Source: Bacteroidales bacterium UBA3290 (GTDB lineage Bacteria; Bacteroidota; Bacteroidia; Bacteroidales; UBA932). From it: 64,000 nt of DNA. The stretch covers positions 50,100 to 114,099 of the forward strand of contig DETK01000017.1 in assembly GCA_002361615.1 (NCBI GenBank), read 5' to 3'. The notes under the pieces were generated by a model. It searched no databases, was not told the DNA's origin, and was given only the letters and a program-made list of their open reading frames with translations. A program made the translations under genes and the position numbers. Positions 16,245 to 24,035 of the stretch are shown here, one piece after another. How positions within the stretch are numbered: position 1 is the stretch's first letter; every line of letters begins with the position of its first letter.

Positions 16245-17318
16245 ATGGCCGGCCTCTACGTCCACTTCCCCTTCTGCGCTTCGAAATGCATCTACTGCGA
16301 CTTCTACGCGCGAGTGAGACGGGATTGGAACCCTTACGTGGAGGCCCTCCTGCGTGAGCTCTCCGAGCGGAGAGAATTCCTCAAAGGCGTCCCCCCGACG
16401 ACACTCTACTTCGGCGGGGGGACGCCTTCCCTTTTGCCCGCAGCGCAGTTGCAGCGGGTCGCCGATGCTGTCCGTGCAACCTTTTGCCTGACGGACTTTG
16501 AAGAATTCACCGTCGAGGTCAATCCCGACGACATCACGCCTGAAAAGGCTGCCGCCCTGCGGACAGCCGGTGCAAACCGCATCAGCATGGGCGTGCAGTC
16601 GTTCTGCGACGAGCATCTGCGCTGGATGCGGCGGCGCCATACGGCCGAAGAGGCCGTGGCGGCGTTCGCCTTCCTTCGAGAGGCGGGCTTCGATAACCTG
16701 TCACTCGACTTGATCTTCGGCTTCACGGGGCTCTCCGACGCGCAGTGGGCCCATAATATCGACCAGGCGCTCGAACTCCATCCGGAACACATCTCCTGTT
16801 ATCAGATGACAGGCCGCTATGCGGATCCGGATGAAGAGCACTGCCGGCGCCAGTACGGCATGCTGCAGCAGCGGCTCGTGACGGCCGGATATAGCCAATA
16901 CGAAGTATCCAACTATGCCCTTCCCGGCCGGGAATCACGGCACAACAGCGCCTATTGGGCCCGGGAACCGTATCTGGGGCTCGGGGCAGGCGCCCATTCC
17001 TTCGACGGGAACCGTCTGCGGCAATGGAATACGCCCGACATCGACGCCTATCTGGCTTCGAGGCCGTTTGGGAGCGAACAGCTCTCAGACCGCGAAATCC
17101 TGGAAGAAACCCTCATGCTTTCACTCAGGACCTGCCGTGGGCTCGACCTTTCTTCCCTCCCGCCGGAGGGGCGCGGCGTCCTCAAAAGAACGACCCTGGA
17201 GGAACTCTCCAGGGCCGGTAAACTGGTACTTGAATCCGACAGGATCCGGATTCCGGACGAAGAACTCTTCGTCTCAGACTGGATCATCAGCCGACTATTC
17301 CCGGAATATACGGCGTAA
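16245..17318 (+). CDS. hemW: Radical SAM HemW-family protein
   Basis: This 357-residue protein has the radical SAM cluster motif C11-x3-C15-x2-C18 (CASKCIYC) in a YVHFPFC context and the GGGTPSLL motif. These mark HemW (often misnamed oxygen-independent coproporphyrinogen oxidase), which in other bacteria is a haem chaperone. The extra N-terminal residues and signature needed for true HemN are absent. Its last 32 bases overlap the end of the cytochrome b gene on the other strand. Confidence 0.9.
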   Translation: MAGLYVHFPFCASKCIYCDFYARVRRDWNPYVEALLRELSERREFLKGVPPTTLYFGGGTPSLLPAAQLQRVADAVRATFCLTDFEEFTVEVNPDDITPEKAAALRTAGANRISMGVQSFCDEHLRWMRRRHTAEEAVAAFAFLREAGFDNLSLDLIFGFTGLSDAQWAHNIDQALELHPEHISCYQMTGRYADPDEEHCRRQYGMLQQRLVTAGYSQYEVSNYALPGRESRHNSAYWAREPYLGLGAGAHSFDGNRLRQWNTPDIDAYLASRPFGSEQLSDREILEETLMLSLRTCRGLDLSSLPPEGRGVLKRTTLEELSRAGKLVLESDRIRIPDEELFVSDWIISRLFPEYTA

Positions 17319-17988
17319 GGCCGCAGTAGCCGTTGGCCTTGCAGAAAGCGAAGATGGCCACGACGGCGAAGCCCAGCATCAGCAGGGTCACATAGATGCC
17401 CGTGATCCATTTCCAGCGTTTCATCCAGATGTTGTTGTTCCAGCCGATGGTCTGGAGGGCGCTCCAGAAGCCGTGGGTGAGGTGGAACCACAGGGAGACG
17501 AACCAGATCAGATAGAGGCAGAGCATCCACCAGTTTCCGAAGACCTGACCCATCAGCTGGTAGGGATCGGCTTCTTCGCCGCCCAGCCAGTTCTGCAGCT
17601 GCATCCTGGACCAGAACTGACCCAGGTGGAGGAAGATGAAGCAGAGAACGATGATGCCGAGGACAAACATATTGCGGGAAGACCAGGAGTCCGTCTTGGC
17701 CTTGTTGGGGATCTCATAGCGCTGCTCACCACGGGCCTTGCGGTTGCCGATGGTCAGGATGAAGGCATACACGATGTGGACGATGAAGAAGGCTGCCAGG
17801 ATGGGGACCACCACGTTGACCCAGCCCATGGACAGAATCTCGCAGATCGTTCCGTAAACCACGCTGTCGGGATCGAACACGTAGGTCAGGTTCATCACCA
17901 TATGGAAGGTGAGGAAGAGGATGAGGCAGAGGCCGCTGACACTCATGATCAGCTTCTTGCCGATGGATGACTTGAATATGCTTGCCAT
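17287..17988 (-). CDS. Fumarate reductase/succinate dehydrogenase cytochrome b subunit (orphan)
   Basis: The 233-residue protein has five transmembrane segments in the di-haem SdhC/FrdC style of Bacteroidota. Candidate haem ligands are His in LFLTFHMVMNL, HIVYAF, IFLHLGQFW and WFHLTHGFW. It anchors the flavoprotein and iron-sulfur subunits and passes electrons from menaquinol to fumarate. In most relatives frdA and frdB follow directly; here the next downstream minus-strand sequence is the end of hemW and no partner genes exist in the window. Confidence 0.9.
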   Translation of the reverse strand: MASIFKSSIGKKLIMSVSGLCLILFLTFHMVMNLTYVFDPDSVVYGTICEILSMGWVNVVVPILAAFFIVHIVYAFILTIGNRKARGEQRYEIPNKAKTDSWSSRNMFVLGIIVLCFIFLHLGQFWSRMQLQNWLGGEEADPYQLMGQVFGNWWMLCLYLIWFVSLWFHLTHGFWSALQTIGWNNNIWMKRWKWITGIYVTLLMLGFAVVAIFAFCKANGYCGLTPYIPGIVG

Positions 17989-18021
17989 AATTGATTGTTT
18001 ATTTGTTTCGCATTAATTATG

Positions 18022-18029
18022 CAAAGATA
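18022..18029 (-). promoter_or_regulatory. Candidate -7 element for the cytochrome b gene
   Basis: The minus strand reads TATCTTTG, 33 bases before the start codon; the upstream box is not clear. Confidence 0.45.
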
Positions 18030-18038
18030 ATCCGAAAC

Positions 18039-18069
18039 TTGATAAAATCATAATAAATGGCTATTTTTG
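18039..18069 (+). promoter_or_regulatory. Promoter of pyrH with almost no leader
   Basis: TTG (18039-18041), 20 bases, TATTTTTG (18062-18069). The box ends 4 bases before the pyrH ATG, so transcription should start at or next to the start codon. Confidence 0.65.
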
Positions 18070-18073
18070 TTTC

Positions 18074-18784
18074 ATGAAATACGACAGAATACTACTCAAA
18101 CTCAGTGGCGAGGCGATCGGCGGCAAAGACGGCGTGGGCCTCGACGAAAACGTGATGGCCACCTATGCGAAGCAGATCGCGGCCGTCGTAAAGAAAGGCA
18201 CCCAGGTAGCGATCGTCATCGGTGGCGGCAACATCTTCCGCGGCCTGAGCGGCACCCAGCGCGGGTTCGACCGCGTCCGCGGCGACCAGATGGGCATGCT
18301 GGCCACGGTGATCAACAGCATCGGCCTCTCCCTGTCGTTGCGCAACGCCGGCCTCGACGCCGAAGTATTCACTTCCACCCCGATGCGCCCGATGGCCAAA
18401 TACTATATGCGCGACGAAGTGGACGCCTATATGAAACAAGGCGGCGTAGCCTTGATCGCCGGCGGAACGGGCAACCCGTTCTTCACCACCGACTCAGCCG
18501 CGGCCTTGCGCGCCTGCGAACTTCGTTGCGGCGCATTGCTGAAAGGCACGAAAGTTGACGGGGTCTACGACGCCGATCCGGTGAAGCATCCCGAAGCCAG
18601 ACGCTACGAGACCCTCACCTTCGACAAGGCCATCGCCGACAACCTCAAGGTCATGGACCAGACGGCCTTCACGCTCTGCAAGGAGAACGGCATGCCGATC
18701 ATCGTCTTCAACATGAACGACGAAGGCACGCTCGAGAAGGTGGTCGAAGGCACGGGACGCTGCACCGTATTGAGCAACGAATAA
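18074..18784 (+). CDS. pyrH: UMP kinase
   Basis: The 236-residue amino-acid-kinase-fold enzyme phosphorylates UMP to UDP with ATP. The N-terminal ILLKLSGEAIGG, the VIGGGNIFRG glycine loop, the QMGMLATVINS helix and the GTGNPFFTTDSAA loop are all present. It forms a hexamer in the cytoplasm and is normally feedback-inhibited by UTP. It is followed 13 bases later by frr, a widely conserved pair. The start matches the family, although the promoter lies almost on top of it. Confidence 0.97.
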   Translation: MKYDRILLKLSGEAIGGKDGVGLDENVMATYAKQIAAVVKKGTQVAIVIGGGNIFRGLSGTQRGFDRVRGDQMGMLATVINSIGLSLSLRNAGLDAEVFTSTPMRPMAKYYMRDEVDAYMKQGGVALIAGGTGNPFFTTDSAAALRACELRCGALLKGTKVDGVYDADPVKHPEARRYETLTFDKAIADNLKVMDQTAFTLCKENGMPIIVFNMNDEGTLEKVVEGTGRCTVLSNE

Positions 18785-18797
18785 AAAAGATACGACA

Positions 18798-19361
18798 ATG
18801 ATTGAGAAAGCCAAAGCCGTGATTGACGCCGCCCGGGAAAAGATGCAGGGCGCTGTCACCTATCTGGACGAAGACTTGAAGACCTACCGGGCCGGCAAGG
18901 CCAACCCGGCCGTCTTCAACAACGTCATGGTCAACTACTACGGTACGATGACCCCCATCCCGCAGGTCGCCAGCATCAGCACGCCCGACGCAAAGACGAT
19001 GCTCATCCAGCCCTGGGACCGCAATCTCCTCCACACCGTTGAGAAAGCCATCATGGACGCCAACCTGGGGTTCACCCCCCAGAACAACGGCGAAATGATC
19101 CGCATCAATGTCCCCGCCCTCACGGAGGAACGCCGTAAGGAACTCGTGAAAAAGGCCCGCACAGCCGGCGAAAGTACCAAGGTCGGTGTCCGCAACGCCC
19201 GTCGCGACGCCATCGAGAGCCTGAAGAAACTCCAGAAGGAAGGACTTCCCGAAGACACTGAGAAAGACTTCGAAGATGAAGTCCAGAAACTCACCGACTC
19301 CTTCATCAAGAAAGTCGACGAAATCCTCGTCGCCAAGGAAAAGGAGATGATGACGGTCTAG
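18798..19361 (+). CDS. frr: Ribosome recycling factor
   Basis: The 187-residue protein shows the RRF layout: a long three-helix bundle and a small beta domain, with KTYRAGKANPAVFNN, the PWDR motif and VPALTEERRKELVKKA near the usual positions. With EF-G it splits post-termination ribosomes. It is full length and follows pyrH. REP-like copy B begins 25 bases after its stop and could act as a transcript-end hairpin. Confidence 0.97.
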   Translation: MIEKAKAVIDAAREKMQGAVTYLDEDLKTYRAGKANPAVFNNVMVNYYGTMTPIPQVASISTPDAKTMLIQPWDRNLLHTVEKAIMDANLGFTPQNNGEMIRINVPALTEERRKELVKKARTAGESTKVGVRNARRDAIESLKKLQKEGLPEDTEKDFEDEVQKLTDSFIKKVDEILVAKEKEMMTV

Positions 19362-19385
19362 ACCGTCCCATCCGGCATACCCCGC

Positions 19386-19464
19386 GGGCACAAAACCCGC
19401 GTGATCTGTGCCCCGACTGCGGTAATCCGCCGGTCGGGGCACGTTTTTGCCTGCATTTGTGCCC
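19386..19464 (+). repeat. 79-bp REP-like palindromic repeat, copy B (5' of the RAYT gene)
   Basis: Outer arms GGGCACAAA (19386-19394) / TTTGTGCCC (19456-19464) surround an inner 10-bp stem GTGCCCCGAC (19408-19417) / GTCGGGGCAC (19433-19442), with a nested GCGG-TAAT-CCGC tip. A competing small hairpin, CGCGGG/CCCGCG, lies at 19384-19401. It differs from copy C by one base by eye, in the same orientation. Confidence 0.93.
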
Positions 19465-19567
19465 GGAAAGATATTTCTGACGGTTTCTCTTGGATTCGGG
19501 TCGTTTCTGTTGTAACTTGCGATTGCATCCAGAGTCATGGTGGCGTTGGAGCTGAATATGTGATGGT

Positions 19568-20569
19568 ATGGCAAAGGATTTCTTCGATTCCGTTCTGGCG
19601 GCGTCTCTACCGGCAGGACATTCTTTTATGGAAAAGGAAAGCAGGTGTAACGCGATTTTCAATCAGGCATTGCGCTATTTCGGTTCATTTTATCATCTAC
19701 ATACCCCGGAAGACCATCCTGCCATTTTCCGGGATTCGGAGGTATATGCCTTTGCAATGACTGCCATCGGGATGTGCGCGCACGATTGTCCCAAAGTCCG
19801 GATCATTACTTTTGAGCTGATGAGCAACCATGTTCACTTTGTTCTAGGCGGGGCGTTGGAAGATATCCTGGCGTTCTTCGAATTATTCAAACGGAGACTG
19901 AAAAAATATCTGGACAGTCGCAGGATGGCCATCGACTTGTCCAACTTTGTGGGTAAGACGGTACGTATCGAATCGCTTGCGTCAATCCGTAACCAGATTG
20001 CCTATACCAATAGAAACCAGTTTGTGGTCAATCCGGGATTCACACCGTTCTCCTATCCGTATGGCGCCGGAAACTGTTATTTCCTTCCGGTCAACCAGCG
20101 CCGGTCTGACCATAGATATGCCGATCTGACAGTCCGGGAAAAGCGGAAGATGTTGCATACGCATCAGCTTGATTATCCGGGCAGCTACGCAATCATCGAC
20201 GACTACTTTTCTCCGGCCAGCTATTGTGCGATCGCTTTCGGAGAGAGCCTCTTTCGGGACGCCCGGCATTATTTCTTCAAGATATCCCGCGAAATCGAAG
20301 GTTACAAGGAAATTGCCGATGCTCTCTGCGAAAAGGTTTTCTATACGGACGACGAATTGAATGCCATCTTGTACAAGATATGCAAGGAACGATATGGAGA
20401 CTTGAAGCCGATCTTGTTACCGCCAAGAGATAAAATGGAACTTGCCCGCAAACTGCATTTCGATTATAATGCGGACAACGCCAAGATTGCCCGTTTACTG
20501 AAACTGCCTGTAGCGTCCGTCAATGCGCTTTTTCCACAGAGGAAAAACGCGGGCACAAAACCCGCGTGA
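19568..20569 (+). CDS. REP-associated tyrosine transposase (RAYT, Y1/IS200-like HUH nuclease)
   Basis: The 333-residue protein carries the HUH metal motif in ELMSNHVHFVL (His-Val-His, about residues 88-92) and a downstream IRNQIAYTNRNQF segment, whose Tyr is the likely nucleophile, followed by FSYPYGAG, which matches the usual end of the Y1 domain. The last third has helix-turn-helix character. Such enzymes nick single-stranded REP hairpins. The start at 19568 is the first ATG in frame. The last seven codons and the TGA stop are made by repeat copy C. Codon use is less GC-rich than neighbours. No gene disruption is apparent at the insertion site. Confidence 0.85.
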   Translation: MAKDFFDSVLAASLPAGHSFMEKESRCNAIFNQALRYFGSFYHLHTPEDHPAIFRDSEVYAFAMTAIGMCAHDCPKVRIITFELMSNHVHFVLGGALEDILAFFELFKRRLKKYLDSRRMAIDLSNFVGKTVRIESLASIRNQIAYTNRNQFVVNPGFTPFSYPYGAGNCYFLPVNQRRSDHRYADLTVREKRKMLHTHQLDYPGSYAIIDDYFSPASYCAIAFGESLFRDARHYFFKISREIEGYKEIADALCEKVFYTDDELNAILYKICKERYGDLKPILLPPRDKMELARKLHFDYNADNAKIARLLKLPVASVNALFPQRKNAGTKPA

Positions 20570-20629
20570 TCTGTGCCCCGACTGCGGTAATCCACCGGTC
20601 GGGGCACGTTTTTGCCTGCATTTGTGCCC
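20551..20629 (+). repeat. 79-bp REP-like palindromic repeat, copy C (overlaps the RAYT 3' end)
   Basis: Outer arms begin GGGCACA at 20551 and end TGTGCCC at 20629; the inner stem is GTGCCCCGAC (20573-20582) / GTCGGGGCAC (20598-20607). The one visible difference from copy B falls in the stem tip (CCAC instead of CCGC). The first 19 bases code for the end of the transposase. The DUF3109 gene ends 21 bases further on, from the other strand. Confidence 0.93.
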
Positions 20630-20649
20630 GGGGCGGAGGGGTCGGACGG

Positions 20650-21240
20650 CTAGTCGAGGTGGAGGGCGGCGGCCACTTCGCAGAGTTCGGTGTAGAAGGC
20701 TTCGCCGTAGGCGGCGATGAGGGGTTCCCGGAGGAATTTGTAGACGGGGACCTTTTCTTTGCGGCCTTTTTCGAAGGCGCATTTGCAGATGTCCCAGCGG
20801 TGGAGGTTGAGGGCTGTCAAGCCGTTGCGCAAGACGCTCGCGCGGATGGGATAGAGCCGGCAGGAGATGGGTTTGACGAAGGAGCAGCGGCCTGCGCAGT
20901 GCGCGCGTTCGATGGCGCAGAAACAGCCGGCGTCTTCAAAGCAGGTGTACGCACATTCCTCGCCGCCGTGGAGCAGCGGCGTCACGAGGTCGCCGTCAGC
21001 GTCCACTTCGAAAAAGCCGGTCTCCCGGATCTTTTCCTTTCCTGCGGAACTCATCCAGCCGCTGTACTGGGGATAGTGCCGCTCCAGTTCTTCCGTTTCT
21101 TCTTCCTGCAGCGGGGCGCCGCTGTCGCCGATGATGCAGCAGGCGCCGCGGCAGACCGCGTAATCGCAGCAGAAGTACTCCGTGAGCACTTCCGAGGAGA
21201 CCAGGATATCCCCGATTTGGACGATGGAGGGCACGTTCAT
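20650..21240 (-). CDS. DUF3109 Cys-rich protein
   Basis: The 196-residue cytoplasmic protein has many cysteines: FCCDYAVCRGACC near the N terminus, then CAYTCFEDAGCFCAIERAHC and CSFVKPISCRLYP, and CKCAFE near the end. This is typical of DUF3109/YkgJ-like proteins, which probably bind zinc or an Fe-S cluster; function is unknown. I chose the ATG at 21240, giving MNVPSIVQIGDILVSSEVL, since the upstream extension lies over the promoter. It is convergent with the RAYT unit. Confidence 0.82.
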   Translation of the reverse strand: MNVPSIVQIGDILVSSEVLTEYFCCDYAVCRGACCIIGDSGAPLQEEETEELERHYPQYSGWMSSAGKEKIRETGFFEVDADGDLVTPLLHGGEECAYTCFEDAGCFCAIERAHCAGRCSFVKPISCRLYPIRASVLRNGLTALNLHRWDICKCAFEKGRKEKVPVYKFLREPLIAAYGEAFYTELCEVAAALHLD

Positions 21241-21250
21241 GACAAAAAGT

Positions 21251-21282
21251 TTTGCAAAATTAAGCAATAGTTGATAATTTTG
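21251..21282 (+). promoter_or_regulatory. Promoter of the TPR-U32 unit
   Basis: TTTG (21251-21254), 20 bases, TAATTTTG (21275-21282): a near-perfect match to the Bacteroidota consensus. The predicted leader is about 50 bases. Confidence 0.7.
21255..21262 (-). promoter_or_regulatory. Candidate -7 element for the DUF3109 gene
   Basis: The minus strand reads TAATTTTG, 14 bases before the ATG. It directly abuts the upstream box of the divergent promoter, so the two polymerase sites overlap. Confidence 0.45.
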
Positions 21283-21339
21283 GCAGCCTTTATGCATATA
21301 GGCAACAACAATGGAAATAAAACCCAAAACATATAAACG

Positions 21340-22278
21340 ATGAAAAAGATTTTTGCAACCCTCATTGTCGTCCTCTGCACGCTGGGCATCGCTTCAGCGC
21401 AGGACATGGAAAAAGCCACCGAGCTTTACAACAATGCTGCTGCTGCCATCGACAACAACAAGGCAGAAGCCATCACCCTTTTCGAGCAGGCGCTTGAAAT
21501 GGCTGGGAAACTCGGAGACGAAGGAGCTGAAATCGTGACGCAGTGCAAAGGCATCATTCCGAAACTCTATATGTCCGTGGGCAAGGAATTGGTGAACGAG
21601 AAGAATCTCGACGATGCTGTGGCCCGCTTCAAGAAGGCCATCGAGCTCGGCGAGGCTTACGGTGATGCCGAAGTGGTGGAAGAAGCTAAATCCCTCATCC
21701 CCCAGATCCTGATGGCCGATGCCAATCAGGCACTCAACGCCAAGGACTACGCAGCCGCCGTTGACGGCTATCAGAAAGTGATCGACGCCGATCCGACCAA
21801 TGGTCAGGCTCATCTGCGCAAAGGCCAGGCCCTTTCCGCACAGGGCAAGGTGGACGATGCCATCAAGTCGTTCGAACTGGCTTCCGAGAACGGTCAGGAA
21901 GAAGCCGCTGCCAAGCAGCTCTCGAACATCTATGTGAAGAAAGCCGTCGCCTGCCAGAAGGCCAAGGACAACAAGGGTATGCTCGAAAACGCCCAGAAGT
22001 CGACCCAGTATGTGGACAACGCCAACGCCCAGAAGCTCATCGGCCTGTCCGCCAAGGAGCTCAAGCAGTTCAAGGTGGCTGCCGAAGCTTTCGAAGCCTA
22101 TCTGTCGATGAATCCCAAGGCCGCTGAGAAGGAACCTCAGATTATCTACTACCTCGGCGACTGCCTCGTCAAGACCGGTGACAACGCCAAGGCCTGCGGT
22201 TACTTCAAGAGCATCGCACAGGATGCGAAGTTGGGCGAAGCGGCCCGCTACCAGATCACCCAGCTCAAATGCAACTAA
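21340..22278 (+). CDS. Secreted tetratricopeptide-repeat protein
   Basis: The 312-residue product has a signal peptide (cleavage after ASA, about residue 20) and is otherwise helical, with TPR units such as DYAAAVDGYQKVIDADPTNG, AHLRKGQALSAQGKVDDAI and FKVAAEAFEAYLSMNPKA. It is probably a periplasmic protein-interaction scaffold. I cannot name a partner. Its stop overlaps the start of the U32 gene by 10 bases. Confidence 0.82.
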   Translation: MKKIFATLIVVLCTLGIASAQDMEKATELYNNAAAAIDNNKAEAITLFEQALEMAGKLGDEGAEIVTQCKGIIPKLYMSVGKELVNEKNLDDAVARFKKAIELGEAYGDAEVVEEAKSLIPQILMADANQALNAKDYAAAVDGYQKVIDADPTNGQAHLRKGQALSAQGKVDDAIKSFELASENGQEEAAAKQLSNIYVKKAVACQKAKDNKGMLENAQKSTQYVDNANAQKLIGLSAKELKQFKVAAEAFEAYLSMNPKAAEKEPQIIYYLGDCLVKTGDNAKACGYFKSIAQDAKLGEAARYQITQLKCN

Positions 22279-24035
22279 GCCTTGAGCTTCTCGCACCTGC
22301 GAGAAATGCGGATATCGGCATCGCAGCGATCGACTGTGGTGCCGATGCCGTTTATATCGCAGGACCCTCGTTCGGCGCAAGGGCCGCAGCGGGCAATCCG
22401 GTCGACGAAATCGCCCGGCTCTGCCGCTACGCGCACCGCTACGGCGCGCGGATCCATTCGACCGTCAACACGCTGCTGCAAGCCGATGAACGGGAGCAGG
22501 CCCGCAAGTTGATGTGGGAACTTTATGAGGCTGGTGTGGACGTATTTCTCGTCCAGGACCTGAACCTGCTTGCGCTGGATCTCCCTCCCGTTGAACTGCA
22601 CGCTTCCACGCAGACGGCCATCCGCACGCCCGAACGGGCCAAAGCTCTGGCTGGCCTGGGCTTTTCGCGGCTTGTTCTCGAACGCCAGCTTACGCTCGAC
22701 CAGGTTCGCGCCATCCGCGCCGCCGTCCCCGACACCTGCCTGCTGGAGTTCTTTATCCACGGTGCGCTCTGCGTGGGCTACAGCGGGCAGTGCTACCTGA
22801 GCCAGTATCTGACGGGTCGCAGTGCCAACCGCGGCGCCTGCGCGCAGCCTTGCCGTTCCCGCTACGACCTGGTGGACGCTGACGGCAAGGTGCTCGTGCA
22901 CGACCATACGCTCCTTTCCCCCAAGGACCTTCGTTTCGACCGGCTGCTTCCCGACATGGTGGCGGCAGGTATCCGCTCCTTCAAGATCGAGGGGCGGCTC
23001 AAGAATGCCGCTTATGTCAAGAATGTCGTGCGCTATTACCGCGACGTGATCGACCGCTTCATCAAAGAGAATCAGGCCTATTGCAAGGCTTCTTCGGGGA
23101 GGCTGGAAGGTGGTTTCATCCCCGACCCCGGAAAGACGTTCACGCGTGGCTGGACAGAAGCGTTTCTGCAGGGAAGGCAGGAGCGGCTTGCCAGTGAAGA
23201 TGCCGCCAAGGCATTGGGAGAACCTATCGGGGAAATCCTGTCAGTCAAGGGTCGTGACGTCGTTTTGAAGACCGACAAGATGCTCGTCAACGGCGATGGC
23301 CTCTCTTTCGTTGGCCGCAGCGACGATGTGACGGGGGCCCGGGCCGAGGTGGTGCAAGGGAACCGCGTTACGCTGCGTGACACGGCAGGCCTTCTTCCCG
23401 GCATGCGGGTGTATCGCAACCTGGACGTCCGTTTCGAAAAGGAACTGGAGAAGGACATGCCGGTCCGTATCATCGACGTGGCTGTCTCCTGGAATTCGCA
23501 GGAGGGCCGGACGACAGTGATTGCCCGAACGGAGGATGGTTTTTCCGTTGAAAAGGTTTTTCCGGACGATGCCCCTGCGGCGGAGAAGCCGGAGGCTGCC
23601 CGCGAATCGATCCGCCGTCAAATGGACAAGCGGACAGGCCCTTTTGCGTTCCATGTCGAAGACCTGGCCGTCGATGTCGTCCGCTTCTATCCGGCCGCTA
23701 CGCTCAACGGCATCCGCCGCGAGCTGGCCGCCGCCCTCCAGGATAAACTGGAAACCCGCCCGCGGCACGAAGTTCCCCATACACCGCAGCCTGACGCAGC
23801 TGCGCTGAACCGCTCCACACTCGACCTTCCGGAAGAACTGTTGCGCAGCCGCTACTGCATCAAGTGGGAGCTGGGACTCTGCACGAGATTCCCGGTCAAG
23901 CCGGGAATGACGGAAGGGGTCAGGCCGGGCAAGCTGAAGGAGCCGCTGTATCTGGTCAACCAGAAAAACAAACTCCGGCTGGCGTTCGATTGCGCCCGCT
24001 GCGAGATGGCTGTTTTGCCGGCGGCGGACCGGTAG
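22269..24035 (+). CDS. Peptidase U32 family protein (TrhP-like), with a repeat-derived insert
   Basis: The 588-residue protein opens with ELLAPARN and GADAVYIAGPSFGARAAAGN, the U32 signature. It has the Cys cluster HGALCVGYSGQCYLS...GACAQPC and a C-terminal pair, YCIKWELGLC and FDCARCEM, which probably bind iron-sulfur or metal. Family members with this layout (TrhP/YegQ) take part in 5-hydroxyuridine formation at tRNA U34; that role is inferred. Between the last two Cys pairs lies an in-frame extra segment (about residues 540-555) encoded by a palindrome at 23888-23908. The start at 22269 overlaps the TPR stop. Confidence 0.88.
   Translation: MQLSLELLAPARNADIGIAAIDCGADAVYIAGPSFGARAAAGNPVDEIARLCRYAHRYGARIHSTVNTLLQADEREQARKLMWELYEAGVDVFLVQDLNLLALDLPPVELHASTQTAIRTPERAKALAGLGFSRLVLERQLTLDQVRAIRAAVPDTCLLEFFIHGALCVGYSGQCYLSQYLTGRSANRGACAQPCRSRYDLVDADGKVLVHDHTLLSPKDLRFDRLLPDMVAAGIRSFKIEGRLKNAAYVKNVVRYYRDVIDRFIKENQAYCKASSGRLEGGFIPDPGKTFTRGWTEAFLQGRQERLASEDAAKALGEPIGEILSVKGRDVVLKTDKMLVNGDGLSFVGRSDDVTGARAEVVQGNRVTLRDTAGLLPGMRVYRNLDVRFEKELEKDMPVRIIDVAVSWNSQEGRTTVIARTEDGFSVEKVFPDDAPAAEKPEAARESIRRQMDKRTGPFAFHVEDLAVDVVRFYPAATLNGIRRELAAALQDKLETRPRHEVPHTPQPDAAALNRSTLDLPEELLRSRYCIKWELGLCTRFPVKPGMTEGVRPGKLKEPLYLVNQKNKLRLAFDCARCEMAVLPAADR
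23888..23912 (+). repeat. In-frame palindromic element inside the U32 gene
   Basis: ATTCCCGG (23888-23895), loop TCAAG, CCGGGAAT (23901-23908), then GACG. It is the exact reverse complement of the element in prmC at 51717-51741 and codes for an extra FPVKPGMT segment. Confidence 0.8.

Larger units (their letters stand above)
19386..20629 (+). mobile_element. RAYT/REP unit: transposase gene between two direct 79-bp repeats
   Basis: Copies B and C are nearly identical direct repeats bracketing one HUH transposase gene. This is the arrangement expected of a REP-associated tyrosine transposase and its cognate palindromes (a REPtron). The inside is visibly more AT-rich than the flanks, in line with acquisition. 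I see no separate terminal inverted repeats or target duplications. Confidence 0.8.

Noticed and set aside
14387..20629. The 79-bp repeats as a CRISPR array or tRNA-like genes
   Set aside because: Only three copies, far apart, with no regular spacers; the palindromes do not fold as a tRNA cloverleaf with an anticodon arm.
19386..20629. A standard DDE insertion sequence
   Set aside because: No terminal inverted repeats, no target duplication and no DDE motifs; the encoded protein has an HUH motif instead.
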